Position numbers and translations under genes: made by a program. Under the pieces are notes generated by a model. It did not search any database and had not been told where the DNA came from. It worked only from the letters and a program-made list of their open reading frames with translations. Of a DNA stretch of 64,000 bases, positions 60,501 to 64,000 are shown piece by piece. The first letter of the stretch is position 1; the number at the start of each line of letters is the position of its first letter. Origin of the DNA: Tamarix chinensis (Eukaryota > Streptophyta > Magnoliopsida > Caryophyllales > Tamaricaceae); NCBI GenBank assembly GCA_030549775.1, contig CM060174.1:26112617-26176616 (forward strand), read 5' to 3'.

Positions 60501-63387
60501 TCTTTTATGGAATTCCTTCTTTTTGACAGGGGAATAGCTCCAAGCCAGAAGGACTGCATGAAATAATTAGGGCTGGAGCGATGGGGCTGAAACTGCATGA
60601 AGACTGGGGCAGTACGCCTGCTTCCATAGATAATTGCCTAAGTGTTGCTGAAGAGCATGACATTTCGGTACTTGCGTTTATCTCCCTTTGGCACTGCTAA
60701 TGCTGTAGGTCGAATAGTCCAGAAGCCTTAAGTAGTAGCATGCCCTCATTATTTTTAGTATGTTATTGTTCTCTCTAGTGACTGGAAGTGGTATTGTGCA
60801 TGTAATCAAATTTAAGATCTGCTGTGATCGTGTTAACAGAATCATTCTACGTTAAATTGTCTTAACAAAATTGCTGTCCATTTTTTCCGGTTGGCAGTGT
60901 TTTTCGAGTGCTGAATTTGTATTCTTGTCAATTTGATATGGTAGTGTCTTGCCTAAAATTCTTTTTTTTCCCCCTCCTATAACAGGTTAATATCCATACT
61001 GATACCCTGAATGAATCTGGATTCGTAGAACATACAATTGATGCATTTAAAGGAAGGACTATTCATACTTATCACAGGTATGACTTGCATTATTTCTTCC
61101 ATTTTCCTTTCTACGTTTTGATTGTACGGGAACCCTATCAACCTAAGTTGATCTCGAGATTTTGGGCAAAGTTTTTAATTCACAATTACTACAAATACTC
61201 ATGCAATAAAATCGCAGTCATAGTGTCGTGGTATTGGAGTGCCTTGAACGATAAATTATGTTGTGGTCGTCCCGGCCTGAATTTTTATTTAATTTTGCAA
61301 TATGCTCTAATGTAGTTATTATTGATTGTTTAAATATAAGTATTCAATATACTAGTGTTCTATATTATATTTGATGCATTTAAATGAGTCATTATATGGT
61401 AAATTGTCCTAATAACCTTGCGTTTGTCACTTGTTATCTAGTGGTAGATCCAATTGTAACTTGGTTAATATATATATATATATATATAGTAAATGAATAA
61501 TAATAAATTATTATGCATATTTTTTCAATAGATTTAAGGTTTTTCAATAAATCGTCAATATATTTCCCAATTTATTGGGGATATTTCTCAATTATTGGCA
61601 ATATTTTTCAATATCCGATATATCGGTAATTTATAGACGTGATAAATTTGTGGAATTTTTATACATTGTGTTTCGGCTATTTCACATATTGGTTGACACA
61701 AATTCCACTAAATAGTGGTCGATATACTATAGCGGGAATGCTATTTAGTTGTGTGCAAATACTAGCTTTCCAAGGGGTAAAGGTTGGTTGTTTAGACTTA
61801 TGATGCTTAGGCTATGTTCTCCACATGCTATTTTCTGTTAGGATCAAGGATGAAAGTCAGATCACATCTTTAGTAATAGTAATCATCATAACAATCATTA
61901 AAACACATTAGTTTCTTTATTTGCTCAGATGATCAGCAAAATTTAGGTGAAGACATACTTAATTAACCTTTGATGACAGAAAAATTTTCCATTTCACAGC
62001 TACATATATTTGGATAATAACTTTTAGTTTCAGTTTCATTAAATGACTTTAAATCCATATGGCTAGTTTTGACTTTTGAGGCACTTTATACATACGATGC
62101 CAGTAAGATGTGATGATAAAATGCTCCCAAGTTGACATCATTTGATGCTTCCACACTCATTTTATGTATTTGATCATGAATTGCTTGAGCAGCGAAGGTG
62201 CGGGTGGTGGTCATGCTCCTGATATTATTAAAGTATGTGGTGTTAAAAATGTTCTTCCTTCTTCAACAAACCCTACCAGGCCTTTCACCTCCAATACAGT
62301 GGATGAACACCTTGACATGCTGGTATGGTGATAGTAGTATAATCTTTATTTTCTTGATTATTTTATGGCACATGATATCCTTCAACTATCCACATATGTG
62401 CAGATGGTCTGCCATCATCTTGATAAGGATATTCCAGAAGATGTCGCCTTTGCTGAATCACGTATAAGAGCTGAAACAATTGCTGCGGAAGATATTTTGC
62501 ACGATATGGGAGCTATTAGCATAATTTCTTCTGATTCTCAGGCTATGGGTCGAATAGGAGAGGTTTGTTCCTAGTTGCTGGCTATGCTTTGTGTCTGTGA
62601 TAATTCTTACTAACACCTGTCAATTATAAAGTTATCTGCAAATGTCTCAAGGAGCTATTGAACCTTGTTAGAGCAAGATGATTTCAATTGATATCGGGTC
62701 TACTTGAGCACTAAATTGCTCACCAGGAGCAAAATTTTCAACGGTTCTTACACCATTAGTAGCATATGAATGGAATGTCATAAGAATGAAATTGTATGTG
62801 CATCTTGGTTGGTGTGTAGGGATTTGAGACTTTCAACTCTAATGGGCATTTCATTTACCAGGTTATATGCAGGACATGGCAAACTGCTGATAAAATGAAG
62901 GCACAGAGAGGTCCACTTGACACAAATGGAGCTGGAAATGACAATTCCAGAATTAAACGCTACATAGCCAAGTATACAATAAATCCTGCAATAGCCAATG
63001 GGTTTTCTGAACATGTTGGTTCAGTGGAGGTACGCCACCAGGGAACATCAGTGAAAAAGATAATTTATAACTTTGAAGTAATATCCCCTTTTTGTGTAGT
63101 AGAGAATAATGGTTACGTTGGGTCCTTATATGACCTGCATGAAAGCCCATTCCTCATCAGCGGTCAATTCATAAGTCATTATGGCATATTGAGCATCATA
63201 GTTTGTGATATATTGAAGTCCTTTGCTAGACCTCCCTGTCTGCTCTATGCAGGTTGGGAAGTTGGCGGATCTTGTTTTATGGAAGCCATCTTTCTTTGGC
63301 GCAAAACCAGAAATGGTGATCAAAGGAGGTGACATTGCATGGGCAAATATGGGTGATCCTAATGCTAGCATACCCACACCAGAACCG
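36105..63387 (+). CDS. URE: Urease (plant single-chain type), exons 1-16, 3' partial
   Basis: Nickel enzyme that hydrolyses urea to ammonia and carbamate in the plant cytosol; family knowledge says activation needs UreD, UreF and UreG. Sixteen exons join in frame to 740 codons: 36105-36230, 36834-36907, 37022-37067, 37229-37334, 41435-41577, 43307-43417, 57907-58070, 58203-58581, 58681-58789, 60147-60286, 60530-60667, 60986-61077, 62193-62322, 62404-62562, 62862-63029, 63253-63387. All introns are GT-AG and no stop interrupts. Residues ~1-103 match the gamma domain, ~118-240 beta, ~271 onward alpha. Nickel ligands by alignment: His404, His406, Lys487 (carbamylated), His516, His542 and Asp630; Cys589-His590 and Arg606 of the flap and active site are present. 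Numbering runs 3 below jack bean urease. Plant ureases are about 840 residues, so roughly 100 residues lie beyond the window. Confidence 0.97.
36834..36907 (+). CDS. URE: Urease exon 2
   Basis: 74 bases, gamma domain, '[13 protein letters not shown]'; begins after 'ttattttatag', ends phase 2 before gtatga. Confidence 0.95.
37022..37067 (+). CDS. URE: Urease exon 3
   Basis: 46 bases, '[16 protein letters not shown]' when joined to the previous codon; ends in phase 0 before gtaaca. Gamma domain. Confidence 0.95.
37229..37334 (+). CDS. URE: Urease exon 4
   Basis: 106 bases, '[18 protein letters not shown]' through the gamma-beta linker; ends phase 1 before gtaaag, the donor of a 4.1-kb intron. 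Confidence 0.95.
39102..39987. repeat. Tandem duplication, period ~447 bp
   Basis: 39102-39537 is repeated nearly identically at 39549-39987, both starting 'tttcaacaacaaatctatga' and ending 'ttttttccaagtcaaaaat'. The offset grows from 447 to 449 because an AC run is two bases longer in the second copy. Small translated frames inside are repeat artefacts. Confidence 0.93.
40149..40694 (+). repeat. Unnamed ~550-bp dispersed repeat, copy 1 (intron 4)
   Basis: Matches the reverse complement of 61202-61752 end to end: 'aattaaatagcat' at the start, 'ccactatttag', 'aggacaattta' with 'catataat' in the middle, and 'cgattttattgc' at the end. No coding content. It lies inside the hAT-like element. Confidence 0.8.
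41435..41577 (+). CDS. URE: Urease exon 5
   Basis: 143 bases, beta domain: '[10 protein letters not shown]' across the junction, then '[20 protein letters not shown]'. Acceptor 'ggatttgcag', phase 0 at the end before gtgcta. Confidence 0.95.
43307..43417 (+). CDS. URE: Urease exon 6
   Basis: 37 codons, beta domain: '[18 protein letters not shown]' and '[12 protein letters not shown]'. Phase 0 on both sides. Followed by the 14.5-kb intron 6. Confidence 0.96.
43619..44089 (+). repeat. 5' LTR of chromovirus
   Basis: 471 bases, 'tgttctagagaaatg' to 'tatgtgaca'; aligns to 57234-57693 (shared 'tgtattgaggga', 'gttctcaa'/'gctctcaa', 'gggaagaag'). Confidence 0.85.
44092..44104 (+). other. Primer-binding-site-like sequence of chromovirus
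   Basis: 'tggtataagaagg' three bases after the LTR end resembles the tRNA-Met site 'tggtatcagagc'. Confidence 0.6.
44129..45548 (+). pseudogene. Chromovirus gag (and possibly protease) remnant
   Basis: The ATG at 44129 starts '[16 protein letters not shown]'. Near 44600, '[18 protein letters not shown]' fits the gypsy gag opening (PxxFxGxRDxxxVDxFL). Stops and frameshifts occur throughout. A ~120-codon open piece at 45240-45593 runs into the MITE. No zinc knuckle could be identified with confidence. Confidence 0.65.
45549..46000 (+). mobile_element. Tourist-like MITE, copy B (inside chromovirus)
   Basis: 452 bases from 'ggctccgtttggattaagg' to 'caattcaaacactgca', flanked by TTA at 45546-45548 and 46001-46003. 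It is the reverse complement of copy A, and its target duplication is the same trinucleotide read on the other strand. Non-coding. It interrupts the chromovirus gag-pol region, so it is younger than that insertion. Confidence 0.88.
46291..47836 (-). repeat. 3' LTR of SIRE-like element
   Basis: Aligns to 53110-54745: shared 'tagattcatga', 'aaagattacaa', 'gaaatttgat', 'agaagtagat', 'ataggtttg', 'tatcatcaaaaca'. Ends 'ggtcaaca' at 47836 before 'atctcctcttt'. The first ~40 bases seem missing. Confidence 0.8.
48480..50300 (-). pseudogene. Unidentified downstream ORF remnant of SIRE-like element
   Basis: On the minus strand this stretch reads as a long, repeatedly broken coding-like region. The largest clean piece (49275-49072) includes '[19 protein letters not shown]' and '[17 protein letters not shown]'. 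Its composition (Ser/Thr/Asp/Pro-rich towards the 3' side, '[15 protein letters not shown]' near 48550) differs from gag. SIRE-type elements can carry an extra ORF after pol, and this could be such an ORF or captured host sequence. I do not recognise a domain. Confidence 0.35.
51163..52960 (-). pseudogene. SIRE-like gag remnant
   Basis: Minus-strand pieces include '[17 protein letters not shown]' (52856-52656; UBN2-type gag, family SAKEVWDKL) and a CCHC zinc knuckle near 52210-52150 ending '[13 protein letters not shown]', with a one-base frameshift inside. A post-knuckle segment starts '[11 protein letters not shown]' (52038-51763). A further open piece at 51435-51163 was not recognised. Several frameshifts and stops are present. 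Confidence 0.72.
53110..54745 (-). repeat. 5' LTR of SIRE-like element
   Basis: Starts at the SIRE-type signature 'attgaaaatatccctagagg' and ends near 'caaggattaataaaac', about 24 bases short of the other LTR, next to resumed chromovirus RT. Confidence 0.78.
54746..57190 (+). pseudogene. Chromovirus pol remnant with chromodomain
   Basis: RT remnants are 'PMCVDY.VVNK', '[13 protein letters not shown]' and, near 55085, a decayed 'VYLDDIV' catalytic motif. These are followed by 'AHVEHLR', '[13 protein letters not shown]' and RNase H pieces '[20 protein letters not shown]' and '[12 protein letters not shown]' near 55675-55830. Integrase traces lie near 56235 ('MDFI...PHIQRIWID'-like). A chromodomain lies near 57060-57180 ('[17 protein letters not shown]'), which in active elements targets integration to chromatin marks. 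Stops and frameshifts are present throughout. Confidence 0.85.
57234..57693 (+). repeat. 3' LTR of chromovirus
   Basis: The partner of 43619-44089. The first base of the TG start is mutated (GG). It contains a CT run followed by an AT run at 57497-57536, absent from the left LTR. Confidence 0.85.
57907..58070 (+). CDS. URE: Urease exon 7
   Basis: 164 bases, end of the beta domain: '[20 protein letters not shown]' and '[11 protein letters not shown]'. Acceptor 'tttgtcag'; ends phase 2 before gtgaac. Confidence 0.96.
58203..58581 (+). CDS. URE: Urease exon 8
   Basis: 379 bases, the longest exon and start of the alpha domain: '[20 protein letters not shown]', '[19 protein letters not shown]', '[20 protein letters not shown]'. 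The open frame extends left to 58138 and right to 58626 past the true splice sites. Ends phase 0 before gtaatg. Confidence 0.96.
58681..58789 (+). CDS. URE: Urease exon 9 (first nickel ligands)
   Basis: 109 bases, '[19 protein letters not shown]' then HVH (His404, His406), nickel ligands, and '[12 protein letters not shown]'. Ends phase 1 before gtgagt. Confidence 0.96.
60147..60286 (+). CDS. URE: Urease exon 10
   Basis: 140 bases, '[20 protein letters not shown]' when joined to exon 9, then '[10 protein letters not shown]'. Acceptor 'ttatgtgcag'; ends phase 0 before gtatat. Confidence 0.96.
60530..60667 (+). CDS. URE: Urease exon 11 (carbamylated lysine)
   Basis: 46 codons, '[19 protein letters not shown]', then 'LKLHEDWG' with Lys487 (the residue carbamylated to bridge both nickels) and His489. 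Phase 0 on both sides. Confidence 0.96.
60986..61077 (+). CDS. URE: Urease exon 12
   Basis: 92 bases, '[18 protein letters not shown]' with His516 and ending 'TYH' with His542, both nickel ligands by alignment. Ends phase 2 before gtatga. Confidence 0.96.
61202..61752 (-). repeat. Unnamed ~550-bp dispersed repeat, copy 2 (intron 12)
   Basis: Reverse-complement match to 40149-40694. It includes an AT run at about 61462-61488 and Ile/Leu-poor AT-rich sequence; no coding content. It explains most of the 1.1-kb intron 12. Confidence 0.8.
62193..62322 (+). CDS. URE: Urease exon 13
   Basis: 130 bases, '[18 protein letters not shown]' across the junction, then '[20 protein letters not shown]'. Acceptor 'cttgagcag'; ends phase 0. 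Confidence 0.96.
62404..62562 (+). CDS. URE: Urease exon 14 (active-site flap)
   Basis: 53 codons, '[16 protein letters not shown]' with flap Cys589 and His590, Arg606, and '[15 protein letters not shown]' with nickel ligand Asp630. Phase 0. Confidence 0.96.
62862..63029 (+). CDS. URE: Urease exon 15
   Basis: 56 codons, '[14 protein letters not shown]', a variable Gly/Asn stretch, then '[20 protein letters not shown]'. Phase 0. Confidence 0.96.
63253..63387 (+). CDS. URE: Urease exon 16 (last visible)
   Basis: 45 codons, '[20 protein letters not shown]', '[19 protein letters not shown]', ending 'IPTPEP' before gtactc. The C-terminal region of the family follows in later exon(s) outside the window. 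Confidence 0.95.
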
Positions 63388-64000
63388 GTACTCTCTGATA
63401 TCTCGTTGACATCTTTGTGAAAGACATCAAGATAAATTTGAAACTGATCAATGCCTCCCCTGCAACACTGTGCTCCTCCTCCCAAAGAAAAAGAAGTGAA
63501 ATAAGTAATAAATTACTGTAAGAATGTTAGATTATGCAAAATGTGATAGAGAGTAACCCAAATTTAGAGATAGGAATGCCATTTTGTAGCTTACTGTTTA
63601 CTTGAGTTAGAATAAATGAGTTTTTTTATTCAGCTGTTAACTGCCATGAGACGTTCCCTGCTTATGAGTGATGGTTGTTGAGAGCCTATTTGATGGTCTC
63701 AAACCCCCCCCCCCCCAAATGAAAAAAAACACCATAAAAAATCAAGGTAAGAAAACAAGAGTTGTATCGATCCTCCTTTTTTAATTGTCATCATGTATTT
63801 TCTTGAGTGGCAATTTCATAAGTTCTCATAGATAGATATCAAATCCATTATAGTTAACTCATAATTTATCTTGCATGAATGATTTCGCTCCTATATAGCC
63901 AGCCAACATCCTCGCCAGTCAGTTCTTTTGGTTGGGGGGATGATGAAAGTGAAGGATACAGATACAGATGTAATTGAGTAGACAATAGTTCAAAGCCTAA
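63388..64000 (+). other. URE: Start of urease intron 16
   Basis: No continuation of the urease frame was found up to 64000. A run of 13 C lies at 63704-63716. The next exon is expected to the right. Confidence 0.7.

Noticed and set aside
63126..63485. Minus-strand open frame of 119 codons over urease exon 16
   Set aside because: Antisense shadow of a well-supported urease exon.

Overview
This is nuclear DNA of a flowering plant, most likely a eudicot. The evidence is a split urease gene with GT-AG introns coding for the single-chain plant-type enzyme, AT-rich intergenic DNA, and dense plant transposable elements (LTR retrotransposons, PIF/Harbinger, hAT, LINE). No bacterial operons, CRISPR arrays, rRNA genes or tRNA genes were seen. 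The species cannot be named from the sequence.

Positions 1-18938 are repeats. Positions 1-4909 look like diverged LTR-type DNA. Positions 4910-18938 are a nest of three LTR-like units of one family, each about 4.4-4.8 kb with TG...CA-type ends and no coding core. The outer unit is interrupted by a sense copy (5034-9864) and by an antisense copy (13845-18231, exact GTTTA target duplication). The antisense copy itself carries a 5'-truncated LINE.

Positions 19267-21173 form a PIF/Harbinger-like element with TAA target duplications. It holds a decayed transposase C-terminus on the minus strand and, divergently, a pseudogene of a ferredoxin C1-like 2Fe-2S protein. This gene-capture arrangement is the most unusual item in the window.

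Positions 22090-22813 are an LTR-like fragment. A whole but degenerate Ty1/copia element on the minus strand occupies 23618-28368. A hAT transposase pseudogene lies at 30555-32632. A 451-bp Tourist-like MITE lies at 34764-35214, just upstream of the urease gene.

From about 35.4 kb to beyond the right edge lies the urease gene (plus strand). Sixteen coding exons (36105-63387) encode the first 740 residues. All phases close and all visible active-site residues are present; about 100 C-terminal residues must lie past 64000. The gene is inflated by insertions. Intron 4 (4.1 kb) carries a hAT-like non-autonomous element with a ~447-bp tandem duplication. Intron 6 (14.5 kb) carries a Ty3/gypsy chromovirus that was itself invaded by a second copy of the MITE and by a SIRE-like copia element. 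Introns 4 and 12 carry inverted copies of an unnamed ~550-bp repeat. The urease is the only gene that appears functional; everything else with coding similarity is broken.
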